A DNA stretch of 64,000 nt, from assembly GCA_031472005.1 (NCBI GenBank), contig PZJY01000004.1:2144556-2208555 (forward strand). The letters run 5' to 3'. Below are positions 1-11,687 of the stretch, piece after piece. Made by a program: the position numbers and the translations under genes. The notes under the pieces were generated by a model. The model did no database searches. It was given only the letters and a program-made list of their open reading frames with translations, and was not told where the DNA came from. This DNA is from Tetracladium setigerum (taxonomy: Eukaryota > Ascomycota > Leotiomycetes > Helotiales). Each line of letters begins with the position of its first letter. The stretch's first letter is position 1.

Positions 1-2664
1 GGCAGACGGATTGCTTGTCAGTCAGGACTCTGGCAGTAGTGTGAAGCAGTGGACAGATAGTAGGTAGGTAGGTAGAGGAGAGGAGAGGAGGATGCTGGAA
101 AGCTGGGAAGAGTGTATATATGTCTGACGTACGAGGTTCGCGAGGAAAGCAGCTTTGAATGAGGGGAGATGGTCTCTGGATTGGGATAGGGAGAAGCAGA
201 ACGCTGGATGCCGGCGGGGTCAGCTTTATTTATCTTGGACGAAGAAGACATGGCTATGGCTGTTCGGTTGTTGCGTCTGAGAGAATGTCGGGTGCTGAGC
301 GGTCGTGATTGTGATTGCTTGCCGGAAGGTTTGTTGATTGTGGGGAAGCCTCCTTCCACGATGATGGATCTGCCCGCCACAGGGCCAATGAGGGTCCATC
401 CATTTTGTGCGCACCTGGGGCAAGCGCGAGAACTGGGCAACAGCATCGGGAGATGTAGGGGAAATGTCGAGCAAAGGACCTCCCAAAGGCTCCCAAAGAG
501 CAATCTGGTGCGGGAGAAACAGGAGTATGACTACTCTCGCTAGCTGTGATGGCAATCGCGAGATCCAGTCGTGCCCGCAGATTCGCAGAAGCCTCCGAGG
601 TTTGGGGAACCCAAGAGACTCCAAGACTGGGAGCGATGGGAATTGCAGGTTGCGGGGACGTATCAGAGATCGCCTTGGTCGCCTTGGACGGGTAGAGGGC
701 GTGCAAGGCGGCTTCACATGTCGTTGTGTCGCTGGACTTTGTGTTGTCTCATCGTCGCCTGGTAGCTGTTTCGGAGCTTCAATCTTCCATTCGCCCTCCT
801 GGACGCTCCTGGACGCAAGGGCATATCCAAATTATTTCTTCCGGCGGGAACTCGTCATTCTGCAGTACGATAACTAAGATGCCAGGTGAGATGGGGCAGT
901 GCAGTTACTGTGCATGAGATTTCGAACAAAGAATAATGGAGTCTGTGGGTTTGTCGTTGTTTTTGGTTGTTGTAGCGCAATCAAGTCCAAAACCAAAAAA
1001 GAAAATTTAAAAAATGACAACGGTCTTTGCCCGAGGAAGAGGGATGTTTTCGGACACGTGCTGGCAAACATCGGTTCATCCATCACGAACAAGCAGATAA
1101 TCTAATATTATTATTGTACCGAAAATGTACAGTCGGATCCAAACTCTTGTACAGTAACTATCGTCAACCGTCAAAATTATTAATAGAAGATCCAAGCGCT
1201 GGGTCTAGAGCCGTCAACCCAGCTGGGAGAGAGTGAAGTTGTCAAACTTCTCGGGTTATTTTGGCCGAGGTGGCCCATGACTGCTCCTACATTTCCCGAA
1301 CTTATCGTCAGCACCAGAGAGAGGATCAGCTTCGTTCGAACATGTATGTTTGTTCAGGTGAACCGGTAGGCACCCGCTTTCTGCAACTTTCCGCCAAGTT
1401 GATAGTTACGCGGGAAAACGCTTTCCCATGGCTTTGTTCCACGGCCATACGAAGCGGAAAGCGGGAAGGATGGTCACGTGCCTCGTTTGTATTAACATAT
1501 TTCGGCCACCCATGTTGTGGAAATGAAGAGTCGAGAAGAATTTCTATTATTCGAACTTCGGTCATTTCTAAATGGTGAGCCGAGGCCAACCGGAATGGCT
1601 TTGCTGCTTCCAACTGAGTATATAAGAGATAAGGTACGCAATGTCCCTCAAGTCTACAACGACAGCACGGAGAGGCTGTGGATCCTCTCTGTTTTCAAAC
1701 TTCTATTGCGCTCATTTTGTCCTTTAAATACCGCTTTTTAAATGACGCTCTTCTACGTCGACTGCAATCCCCAAAGTCACCATGCAGATGCAAATTACCT
1801 TCTGCTAGTGCTGCTCTGCCCTCTCGGTGGACTTCAACCTTTCTTTCTGGCCAGCCTGTTTTCATATGCCTACCCACCTTACCTTGTTCAAAATACAACA
1901 AATCTCCTGAGCGAGAGATTTAAATAAATAGTTAAGAGCATACACAGGTTATGTGATGTGACGAATAGACTCAACATACTTCCGAGACAAGTCGTTGTTG
2001 ACAAGACCCCCGCTGTCTTCCATGCATGCATATGTCAAAAGTGCATCCGCCGCATCTGGAGATGTTCCCTTACTGTACAGAGTAGGTATGGATGGATCCC
2101 CCGACATAATGGAGCCGGATCGTCGCCATCGAAGCTATGCTTGCAACAAGTTAGGAGGCCAAGGTGATGGATGCAAGCCATGGGATGGGGTACAGGACGG
2201 AGTAGGTGTTCATTGTACTGTAGATTGAATCATGAGGTGCAGTGTGGAGATTCGGGGAAGGATGGGGAGATGAGGTAGAGGAGTAGTGTGGGGGTGGGGT
2301 GTGTGTGAGGCTTGCTCTCTGCTCCACCTTTTGATTCTTGGGTAATACCAAGATTGATACGAAGGTACCCGCCTCGATTACTTGGGTATCACGGGTCTAG
2401 GGTGCACATGTTCAAATTGCACTTGACATGTTCCACAAACTATGAATCCTAGCGAAACGATTATGTTTAACCTCAAGCTTCTCTTCCTATTAGGCTCAGT
2501 ATATCGACCTCGCTTCTCGTACAGGTACTGTACAGTACCAATACCGCCAATACCGTCAATAACATAACCTTTCCGAGTTATTGTACCACAATCCATTCTT
2601 GATCTTTGCCAACTCTCGAACCCACTAAAGCTGGCAGATCCTGTCCGTGCAATGTTGTGCCTCT
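1..2664. other. Left-edge region with no supported gene
   Basis: I cannot support a gene here; the open frames are short, overlap on both strands and resemble no family I know. The first 100 bases hold a GTAG and GGAGA purine repeat that would suit the promoter or leader of a gene lying to the left. CACGTG boxes occur at 1055-1060 and 1475-1480. A TATA-like TATATAAG at 1619-1626 precedes a 61-codon hydrophobic frame at 1742-1927 that I regard as unproven. A perfect 16-bp palindrome lies at 2524-2539, and bases 2540-2664 are probably downstream sequence of the acetyltransferase gene. Confidence 0.5.
2524..2539. repeat. 16-bp perfect palindrome
   Basis: GGTACTGTACAGTACC equals its own reverse complement. 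It sits about 125 bases beyond the stop codon of the acetyltransferase gene. Its core, ACTGTAC/GTACAGT, recurs in many of the intergenic stretches of this window. No function can be assigned from sequence. Confidence 0.8.
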
Positions 2665-3490
2665 TCAAAAGTCTGTATATTTCGAACCTGGTCCTCTCTT
2701 CTGAAAAACCGCCATATTATGCTCCCCTTGCTTGAACTCGCTCATCCCCAGAGTCTCGGAATAAAATTTAGAGCCATGCGTAGTGACCAACATGGCCCTT
2801 CTAAACTCTGGCCAGGAAGCCAACGTCTCGTTCACACACTCGATCAGCCATTTCCCTAATCCTTTCCCTTGATACTCGGCCAAGACATATACATCGGTGA
2901 GATATGCAAAGGTCACTTCATCCGTGATCAGTCGGGCCAAACCAATTTGTTTGGGGTTGCTTCTTCCTTTGAGAAGTTAGCTAGACGTATGACATATACT
3001 GTTATGCACAACAGAAATGATTAGGGTTGGCTAGGACTAGCAATAAACAATACACACCAGCAAGATCAGCAGACGAGCTTGGCAGTTCGTAAACTCCATA
3101 GCACAGCGAGTTATCTAGCATTTTTTTCAGCAGTGTCTCATCACTTATGGCTTTTGCCCAATAGATAAGATCACTATCGAAAGCTGCATTGACAGCGGCA
3201 GGCTGAATGAGGGATTGATTTGTCGAGATGAAGAATCTGCGCATCGAAGGTAGGTTAGAAATAGATCAATTGAGAGATAAAATCGCATCAACAAGAAATA
3301 AGAAACACGAATCGACTTGCTTGTCTTTGACCCATCACCAAGACCTTAGACCTCTATTGTTGACGCATTCCATCCGAACTGATTTGTGGGATGCATCATC
3401 AATAGTCACCCCAGGTGCCAAGAGCTTTCGGTGAAATGGACGTGAGTGAGAATGGACTTACTGATCTTTATACCACTCTGAAGAAGTCAT
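2665..3490 (-). CDS. GNAT-family N-acetyltransferase, three exons
   Basis: I read exons 3490-3462, 3236-3058 and 2966-2665, giving 169 residues with matching phases. The N-terminus reads MTSSEWYKDQFFIST. The family transfers an acetyl group from acetyl-CoA to an amine. The decisive feature is the acetyl-CoA pyrophosphate loop EYQGKGLGKWL, in the family's Q-x-x-G-x-G form, preceded by the beta strand LTDVYVLAE. The C-terminal SKFYSETLGM fits the usual alpha4-beta7 region of small single-domain GNATs. Introns are short with GT..AG ends. The substrate cannot be named: small fungal GNATs of this shape act on varied amines and are mostly uncharacterised. The gene is divergent from the importin gene, and the two share a promoter of about 620 bases. 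Confidence 0.85.
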
Positions 3491-3630
3491 GTTGATTGGA
3501 TTAGAATCGGTAGAAATAGGTAGGTAGAAATAGCTAATTCCAGTATGCAGTCTTGAGAAGGAAGTTTTGACAAGAGTGAGAAGAGTCACAGTCACAATTT
3601 AATTATCTCGTCACTGCAAAAGTGGAAGAG

Positions 3631-3645
3631 CCAATGAGTCACGTG
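3631..3645. promoter_or_regulatory. Overlapping CCAAT, TGAGTCA and CACGTG motifs
   Basis: Within 15 bases the sequence reads CCAATGAGTCACGTG. It combines a CCAAT box (3631-3635), a bZIP-type TGAGTCA (3635-3641) and an E-box CACGTG (3640-3645). It lies in the divergent promoter between the acetyltransferase (140 bases from its ATG) and the importin gene (464 bases from its ATG). Known binders of such motifs in fungi are the HAP complex, Gcn4/CpcA-type bZIPs and bHLH factors. Binding here is inference. Confidence 0.4.
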
Positions 3646-4007
3646 GGAAGGAGGGTATTCGCGACCATTTATTAGCGGAGAGGGTATTTTGGAAGGAGTT
3701 GTGTTGGAAGGATACTTCAGGGGCATCGAGGAGCATCCTAGATACCCCCATAACTGGAATAGTAGGATTACCATTTCGACCACCACCCCAAGTCTCGACT
3801 CCGCTTGATTCAACCTCAACCCAGGACTCGTCAGATTATCCAGATCCAGAGGTCCAAGACTCGGCCCATACACTCTCACTCAATTCAACCAATCATCTGC
3901 TCGGCTCGGTGAAGCGGCCGCTTTTTAGCACGGTGACGGTTGTGGAGACGTTTGACCTCGTTAAATTTCATTTTTTCCTCATTTCTGCCCAAAGCCTGTC
4001 AACAACA

Positions 4008-4054
4008 CTTTTTCTTCCTTCCTTTCTTCCTTCCTTCCTTTCTTCCTCTTCTTC
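4008..4054 (+). promoter_or_regulatory. Pyrimidine tract in the importin gene leader
   Basis: An almost pure C/T tract of about 47 bases, built on TTCC and TTCTTCC units, ends some 54 bases before the importin start codon. Such tracts are common just upstream of transcription starts in highly expressed ascomycete genes. The role here is inferred from position and composition only. Confidence 0.45.
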
Positions 4055-4108
4055 GTTCCTCCAAAACCGCGCATTCACGGCAGTTACAAGTACCTGCAAT
4101 AGATCGCG

Positions 4109-7100
4109 ATGGATCAACAGAAGTTTCTCCAGCTCTTGCAGAGCATCCAAACTCGTAAGTTCTTCATCGCTTCCTGGTAGCCTTCCCCGCCTCGCAGGGC
4201 AAAAAAAAAAAGAAAAAGAAGCCTGGTTATACCACAATGACAACCCTCGAGAATCAAGCTAACATATTCTCTCTCTACTCAGCCAACACTGCAGTCGTAA
4301 AGGCAGCAACTGCAGAACTCAAGAAGACGTACTACCCAGACCCTCAATCACTCCTCTGGCTGCTTCACATTCTGACATCTCACGATGACCAGTACGTCCT
4401 AACATATTTCCTTCTTTTGACTAGACACACCGCTAATCCACCGCTTTAGGAGTGTACGCCACCAAGCCGCTGTCGAGGCCCTTCGACTTGTGCCAAAGCA
4501 CTGGGCCTCCATTCCTCGAGACCAAACCCCCCAGATCCATTCCAAGCTTCTCGAGTTCATCCTCAACGAAGAGGTTGCCCTCGTCCGACACTCCGGCGCT
4601 CGCGTAATTGCTTCCATTGCCCGAATCGATCTTGCAGATGGCGAGTGGACCGAGCTCCCTGGCCAGTTGGCTCAGGCCTCTACCTCGTCTCAAGTCAAGC
4701 ATCGCGAAGTTGGTGTTTACATCTTGTTCTCCTTGCTCGAAATCGCCGGTGATACTTTCGAGGATAAGATGCCCAACCTCTTTGCACTCTTCCAGAAGAC
4801 CATTGTCGACCCAGAGAGTGCAGAGGTTCGTATCAATACATTGCTCTGTCTCAGCAGACTTGCAATGTTGATTCAGCCCGAAGAAGACCCAGAGAACTGT
4901 GCACGATTTGTCGAGCTCGTCCCCAAGATGGTCGATGTTCTCAGAGCAACCATCGAAGCAGATGATGAAGATCATGTGATGCAAGCATTTGAAGTCTTCC
5001 AAACACTTTTGGGTTGCGAGTCAGCTTTGCTCAGCAAGCATTTCAAGGATCTTTTGACATTCATGATTGAGATCGGCGCCGAAACCTCAATTTCGGAAGA
5101 GTCGAGAACCCAAGCACTCTCTTTCTTGATGCAGTGCGCCAGATACAGAAAGATGAAGATCCAGGGTATCCGTGACATGGGAGAGCTTCTCACCGTCAAG
5201 AGCATCGAGATCGCTACTGAAGTCGATGACGATGAAGACGAGGACGAGGTTACCCCACACAAGTCTGCTCTCGGACTCTTGGATCTTCTCGCCACCAGTT
5301 TACCTCCCCGCCAAGTTCTTGTACCTTTGCTCAAGGTCTTGCCCGACTATGTCAATAGCTCTGAGCCAAATCGCCGTCAAGCAGGTGTCCTGGCTCTAGG
5401 CATGTGCGTTGAGGGTGCTCCAGATTTCATTTCGTCCCAACTTGAAAGCATTATGCCTTTGGTATTGAAGCTTCTCAACGACCCCGTTATCGGTGTCCGT
5501 AACGCTGCCTTGAACGGTGTCGCCAGACTTGCTGATGACCTTGCCGAAGAGCTTTGCAAGCACCATACCGAGCTTGTGCCTGTTCTTCTGAAGAACCTCG
5601 ATGCTGCAAGTCAGCAAGCAACTAGTGAGGCAGATGCTCGCAAGAACATCGCCATTCTGAAGTCATCATGCGGTGCGCTGGACTCTGTCACCGATGGCAT
5701 TGAGAAGAGTGTCATCGTTTCATACCTCCCAGAACTCGTTCCCCGATTGGGCCGTCTCCTGAGCCACCCAGATCTCAAGGTCAGAGCAAGCGCTGCCGGT
5801 GCCATGGGATCCATTGCTGGCTCAGCTTCGGATGCATTCTCCCCTTACTTTGAGTCTACCATGAAGGCTCTTTCCGAGTACGTCACTATCAAGGATAGTG
5901 ACGAGGAACTCGATCTCCGTGGTACGGTCATTGATGCTATGGGAGAGATCGCTCGTGCTGCAGGCCCAGCTGCCTTCCAGCCATATGTCCAACCTTTGAT
6001 GCAAGCTAGTGAAGAAGCTTTGCATCTTGGTCACCCTCGCCTCCGAGAGACAAGCTACATCCTGTGGAGTACTTTGGCCAAGGTTTACGAGGAAGAGTTC
6101 ACCGCTTTCCTTCCAGGTGTCATTAAGGGACTGATGGAATGTTTGGATCAAGAAGAGTCTGATTTCGAAGTCGAGTTGGGCGAGGAGGCCAAGGATCTCC
6201 TAGGCCAAGAGGTCATTATCGCTGGAAAGAAGATCAAGGTTGCTGCTGCTACTGATGAAGAGGAGGATAGTGACGACATGGAGGATGTTGGAGGTGATGA
6301 TGAGGACTGGGATGACCTTACGGCCGTCACTGCTATTGCAATGGAGAAGGAAATTGCTGTCGAGGTCCTCGGTGATGTGTTGGCACACACCAGGAAGAAC
6401 TTTGTGCCATACTTTGAGAAGACCATTGAGTCAACCACTGGCTTGGTTGAGCATTCGTATGAGGGCGTACGCAAGGCTGCTATCAGCACCTTGTGGCGCG
6501 CTTATGCATGCCTCTGGAACTTGATGGAGGATCACTTGGGTCAGAAGTGGACTCCTGGTCTTCCACCAAACATCCAACCTTCCGAGGAAGTCTTGAAGCT
6601 TGGTGAGGTTGTTACAACGGCAACCCTTTCTTTGTGGGAAGATGAAGTTGATCGGTACGTTATTTTCTACTCCCCTCGCCCTTGGTTTCCTTGCTCTTGA
6701 AATGATGAACAACATGACGTTATACCCAGCTCACTCAGATGCACAAGTTGCAATTGCTGAGAACGCGTATCAACATTCTGATCCAAGACCACTGTTTCAT
6801 AAATTTCTATTAAGCATGTTAGAATGCCTCAGCTAACACTTATGGAATTACAGAGCAGTCGTAACTGACATCAACCGAAACGTTGCCTCGACACTCAAGG
6901 TCGCCGGCCCAGCAATCTTGCTCCAGTCCAACTTCGCACAAAGCGTTACTTCCGTCATCGCTTCCATCATCACCAGATCTCATCCTTGCCAGCAAGATAT
7001 GGGTGACGACGATGATTTCGAGGCTTTCGAGGACGCCGAGTCTTCCGAGTACGACTGGCTTGTCATTGACACCGCCTTGGACGTTGTGATTGGTATCGCT

Positions 7101-7841
7101 ACTGCCATGGGTGGTCAGTTCTCCGAGGTTTGGAAAGTCTTCATGAAGCCTATCTTGAAGTTTGCCTCCTCTCAAACTAACTATGAGCGATCAACTGCCA
7201 TCGGAGTCATCGCCGAGTGCACATCGCACATGGGAGCCGCCGTCACCGAGTTTACTGAGCCACTCCTGAAGGTCCTCCTTCACAGACTGACAGATGAAGA
7301 CCCAGAGACAAAGTCCAATGCTGCCTATGCCATTGGTCTTCTCATCTTCCACTCTACTGCCCAACAGGTTTACCTTCCCAGCTTCAACAATATCTTGACT
7401 AAACTCGAGCCACTTCTGCAAACTGAGCGTGCGAGAACTCTAGATAACGCTGCTGGATGTGTTTGCCGAATGATTATGGCACACCAAGACAAGGTCCCCA
7501 TCGGAGATATCATGCCCGTTCTTGTTGGTCTGTTGCCGTTGAAGGAAGATTATGAGGAGAACAAGCCAATCTTTGATTGCATCACTGGCTTGTGTATGTG
7601 TGCCTACTTGCTTTTGCTTATTCAGACTTGCTAACGTATTCTAGACCAACACCAGAACCCCATCATCTTCAATCTTACACCCCAGCTTGTTCCTGTCTTC
7701 ACCGCCGTCCTCAGCGAGCCATCCGAGCAACTTGATGACGAGACCCGAGCTAAGGTCGTTGAAACCATCAAGTTCATTGCCCAGAAGAGCCCCAGTTCAA
7801 TCCAAGGCAATGAGGTTTTGACTGCCGCTGCTCGTGGATAG
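4109..7841 (+). CDS. KAP123: Karyopherin beta, importin-4/Kap123 type
   Basis: Five exons (4109-4154, 4283-4391, 4450-6654, 6854-7593, 7645-7841) give 1098 residues, the usual size for Kap123/importin-4. The protein is built of HEAT-type helical repeats throughout, for example LVPLLKVLPDYVNSSEPNRR and LVPRLGRLLSHPDLKVRASA. It starts MDQQKFLQLLQSIQT and contains the QSLLWLLHILTSHDDQ repeat typical of the N-terminal Ran-binding part. Acidic stretches occur near residues 290-300 (DDDEDEDE) and 640-660 (DEEEDSDDMEDVGGDDED). The family carries ribosomal proteins and histones H3/H4 into the nucleus under control of Ran-GTP. All splice phases agree and no break is seen. Several overlapping antisense open frames inside it are shadows. 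Confidence 0.95.
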
Positions 7842-8698
7842 AGATATTTCCTATTTTATTTGTAGACGATTAGCGTGCATACTGATGATTTTATGAGCGA
7901 CGGATGGAAGGAACAAAAAATGATGGGATGACATGGATTGCATAGATAGATTTCATTTGTTTGGATCATGATGGTAGATACCCACGTCAATCCACACCCT
8001 ACCCTATGGGTGCCCAGATGGGCGGGGGCGCTTCTACCTCTCTTTCTTTATACCCCAAGACTAAACTGGCTGTCTTCCAAAATCCAATGCATATATGAAC
8101 AAGCGAACTCTATTTGTCTTTGAAGAGCAAAATGTGAAATTTCTTTAGTCCCTAAAATAAGAAACCTCTTCATCAACAGCCAAAGTGAAATATCTCAACT
8201 AAGAAGGAAAGCATTATTGATAACGTTGTTAGCGCTTATGCAGGCACATTTCTCTTTTTTTGGCGGTCACAACGAGGCAACTGACGAGCAATGTAATTAA
8301 TGATGTTGAGTTGTCCTAGCTGCTACTATTTACAAATAGAGTATCCTCTCAAGCACCCTCATCCACCAACCCCACTCCGCAACATCATCTCTGATACTTC
8401 CTACTCTCCAGCATATGAGTGTGACTATCTCTGCTTCCACAAATCCCAAGGGGTATCAATTTTCCATTTAGCCCAGCCAAACCATGCTTATCCATGCATC
8501 CATACGCAATAATACTCCAGAATGAAAATGCAAAAGAAATACCAATTAACCTGAGCTATCAGAATCTCAAAGACGGACGCCGCGCCCCCACCGCATCTAG
8601 TCCGTGAAAGAAATTCTATAAAACCCCCTCCCTTCGCCAATGCATGCTTCTTTGGTTTCATCATTGAACATAAAGTAACGTATCATATTGCAAAACAA
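7842..8698. other. Gap between converging genes
   Basis: This 857-base stretch separates the 3' ends of the importin gene (+) and the 756-residue protein gene (-). It should hold both 3' UTRs. It is A/T-rich with no coding pattern; I see no RNA gene or repeat worth naming. Confidence 0.5.
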
Positions 8699-10969
8699 TC
8701 AGCACAAACCAAGCAAATCTTCCTCCGTCAAGTCATCATCCCCATAATCCGTACCCACTGACTGCACCCTCTGCAAAGTTCTCTTGGTCCTTGCGGAGGT
8801 GTTATCTCCTTTCAAATGAGTTCTCTTGCTTTGAGGGGCGGTAATAGGGGGTTTCTTCTGCAGTGTTGTCGCCATCATTTTGCTTTCTTGGATCGCGGCT
8901 TGGACTAGATCGTATTCCTTTTCCTCAAAGAATCTTTTCCCTTGTTTTGGGTTCGGTGGTGGTGGTGCTTGTCGCCGTGTCGTTATATTCTTGGGTTCCG
9001 GAATGGGTGCTTGTGTTAGTGATCTCGTTGCTTCAGATTGCCGCTTCCCTTGACCGTTGAGTTGCTGTGGGTGAGCCATCTTCTGAGCCATGTTCTTACT
9101 CTCGTGCAAAGCAGCATTCACCTGATCGATCTCCTTTTCCTCAAAGAATCTTTGTTTTTCCCGCGACACAGGCCGAGACTTAGCCGTATTTTTGGGTGGT
9201 TTTGAGGCCTTCTTCTGACTGGGATGACTTCCAATTTGAGGAGGCTCAACTGTTGGGCGGGTCGGTTCTTTTGCCGCCTTTGGAGGTCGACCTCTCTTGG
9301 GTTTCTGGGGTTCGCCGAGTAAGAGAATCATGTGGCTATCGAGATTGTTGATGGTAGGAGGGTGTCGTGTTGGTGTTTCGATCTCTTCAAGATCTTGCGG
9401 AGTGAGAATTAGATCTTGGGTAGAAGGGAAGTCGTCAAAGATTGACTCATCTAATGCTTGCCTATTGAAAGCAGGCTGTTGTATAATTTTAGTGTATTTC
9501 GAAGGGATCCTCGGAGGCATCTTTTTCGGTATTAGTGACTGAACTGGTTTTGCCTTTGCTGGACTAATCTCTCTCATATCTTGTGATGAGAGGATGAGAT
9601 CTTGTGTGCAGACTAAGTCATCGTAATTTTCTTCATATATGGGAGCTTGGTGATTGAAATCCGTTTGCGTTTTCGTCGGGCTTATCTCCCTGGCAATTTG
9701 GGTGTTTGAGGGGATTTCAAGTTCATCGATATCTTGCAAGAGTTCCCGCATCTCCTGAGACGCACTGGGTAGAAAGTCGTCCAGATTATCCTCCAGAAAA
9801 GCCATAGTTGAACTTGGCGGTAGGTTGGATTCTTCTTTTGAAGAAGGCCCAATGTATTCCCGTGCAGGGGCTTGATATGACGCCCGAGGTGGTAGAAATG
9901 CCTTTTTCTTCGTCTCCACTGTCTTACGCTGCGGGAGCATGGGCACCTTAAATGGCTGATCTGGCATTGCTGATTTCAAAGGGACAGTAGACGTTCTACT
10001 GTTTAGCAAGTTTGATCGTGTCAGAATCTGTCTATTCTGTGACTGTGCAGAAAGGGCAAGGGCGCCAGGAGCTTTGATCGACCGAAGTGAGCCAGATGCA
10101 ACTGGTTCAATGCCATCAGATCTTGCTACTGCCTCTGCCTTCTCTGACAAAAGTTGGGCACTGGCCATATCCAAAGATTGCTGCGAATTGTCAAATAAGT
10201 AGTCCTCGTCAGTTTGTCGTCTAGTTGGCAGCTCTGGCTCCGACTCTCGAGGTGCCTCTCGCGTAGAGGATAGAATTCCTAAAAGTCCTGTATTTTTTGG
10301 TAGTCTTGGGCTTCCAATATCTTCCAGTAAGCCTGACTGAGATAGAGACGGAAATTCGCCAAACTCGTCTTCAGATTCCGCGTTCTGAGGTATTATAGGA
10401 CCTTCCCCTTGCTCAGGGACCCCTCTCGATTTTGCTTTCTGTTCCAAAGATGTGACCTCATCTTCTTCGACCTCCGTAACTACCGCAAGTCGCTTGGCAG
10501 GCGGTTGTCGTCCTTCAGACACGTCTTCGTTGGCAATTGTGCCTTCCGAATCCTCCCCAATACTATCAGTATCCTGCCAGTTCCTCTTGCCCCCTTGACC
10601 CTTCACAAATTTCGAGATAGTAGGTTGACTAGGTCTCACAAACTTGCTTGGTTCTGGTATCCCCATGCGCTTTCGTTCTTGTCTCGCCACATTCTCCTTC
10701 TCTGCTTTCTTTTCGCGTGCGGCCTTTGCTTTAGTAGCAGCCTTCTCCCTTTCGGATTCCTTCTTAATCCTCTCTCGTTCTTGGGCATCGAGGAGTCGTT
10801 GTTCCGCCCTTGTGACTTTAAGGCCTCGGTTGGCTTTTTGGTAGGCTTTCTTCGCAGCTTTGCTGGTCATCGGCCGAGAGTCGCGACCAGTGTCCACCAA
10901 CGTGGTAGGGATCAAAGAGAAAGTCCGCTGCCCGCCTGGCGCCATAGCTGCGGATTGCAATGTCCTCAC
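8699..10969 (-). CDS. Unrecognised 756-residue protein with KEN, PIP-like and SQ/TQ motifs
   Basis: A single uninterrupted frame; I do not recognise the family. Residues 40-110 form a highly charged Lys/Arg/Glu helix. A KEN box lies at 91-93, the APC/C degradation signal in other proteins. QPTISKFV at 115-122 resembles a PCNA-interacting box but has Val where the last aromatic is expected. The middle is low in order and carries repeated acidic segments containing CTQDLILSSQDMREISP and STQDLILTPQDLEEIETP. The C-terminal third holds two copies of a helical motif, RFFEEKEIDQVNAALHESK and RFFEEKEYDLVQAAIQESK. The end is acidic (YGDDDLTEEDLLGLC). SQ/TQ sites are numerous. Together these hint at a cell-cycle or DNA-replication role, which is inference. 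A second in-frame Met (residue 9) could be the start. Confidence 0.75.
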   Translation of the reverse strand: MRTLQSAAMAPGGQRTFSLIPTTLVDTGRDSRPMTSKAAKKAYQKANRGLKVTRAEQRLLDAQERERIKKESEREKAATKAKAAREKKAEKENVARQERKRMGIPEPSKFVRPSQPTISKFVKGQGGKRNWQDTDSIGEDSEGTIANEDVSEGRQPPAKRLAVVTEVEEDEVTSLEQKAKSRGVPEQGEGPIIPQNAESEDEFGEFPSLSQSGLLEDIGSPRLPKNTGLLGILSSTREAPRESEPELPTRRQTDEDYLFDNSQQSLDMASAQLLSEKAEAVARSDGIEPVASGSLRSIKAPGALALSAQSQNRQILTRSNLLNSRTSTVPLKSAMPDQPFKVPMLPQRKTVETKKKAFLPPRASYQAPAREYIGPSSKEESNLPPSSTMAFLEDNLDDFLPSASQEMRELLQDIDELEIPSNTQIAREISPTKTQTDFNHQAPIYEENYDDLVCTQDLILSSQDMREISPAKAKPVQSLIPKKMPPRIPSKYTKIIQQPAFNRQALDESIFDDFPSTQDLILTPQDLEEIETPTRHPPTINNLDSHMILLLGEPQKPKRGRPPKAAKEPTRPTVEPPQIGSHPSQKKASKPPKNTAKSRPVSREKQRFFEEKEIDQVNAALHESKNMAQKMAHPQQLNGQGKRQSEATRSLTQAPIPEPKNITTRRQAPPPPNPKQGKRFFEEKEYDLVQAAIQESKMMATTLQKKPPITAPQSKRTHLKGDNTSARTKRTLQRVQSVGTDYGDDDLTEEDLLGLC

Positions 10970-11687
10970 ATCCGTGTATGTTCTGTCATTGTCCTGCTGC
11001 TGATAGAGCTGTCAAGGCCGGCGTATGTTTTGTTTTTCTGGAGTTATGGAATTTGGATGTCGGGTTGTGTCGTAGGTGATCTGCAGTCGTGTAACATGGG
11101 CGTGTTATGACATGCATTGCATTTTGGGGACGCGTCGACGCCACTAACGCCAGATCCCGTGACTCAAGCCCGAGCTGTTCAACCCTGAGATCTCAACGCT
11201 TTTATTTGTTTTTTTGGACACTTTCGTCTAAGCTGTGTCTCTTCTCTTTTTGTCCACACTGTGGTTGAAAATATGGTTTTGAAGATTGCTTTTGAATACT
11301 GCGTATTATGCCTACCAGAAAATTTACTTCTAAAGATGTAAGAGATCCCACAGGAGATTGCACCACCATACCAAAGGGATTCAAAATTGGAGGAACACGA
11401 CACTAATCTCGCTTTCAACTTCCAAAAAAGGGACTAGATGTTTTTACCTAACCAATGAGAGGAGGAAGAACGAGGAGCTGTCAGGTTACTTCCCCGTCCT
11501 CCTCGCACTTTATTTTCTTCCATTCCGTGAATCTGACACCTACTGGTGATCCGGCCAGTAGAGGAGATCAGTAACTACCGGTAACTGTCTTTTGATGTAT
11601 TCATAAAGCAGCTCATGATAGAATTAGTTGTTTCTAGCCTTCAGTAGATTGTTTGCTCCGACACCAGATCAAGCCGTTTTCGACTAA
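10970..11687. other. Promoter of the 756-residue protein gene
   Basis: The gap lies between the 5' end of the 756-residue protein gene and the 3' end of the luciferase-domain gene, both on the minus strand. It should contain the promoter of the former and the 3' UTR of the latter. No coding pattern, repeat or RNA gene is visible. Confidence 0.45.

Noticed and set aside
18..717. Overlapping frames of 110-163 codons on both strands at the left edge
   Set aside because: They overlap each other in several frames, are rich in Ser/Pro/Arg and show no family motif, as expected of G/C-rich leader DNA.
4433..7421. Long antisense frames across the importin gene
   Set aside because: They mirror the codon pattern of the HEAT-repeat coding strand and match no family.
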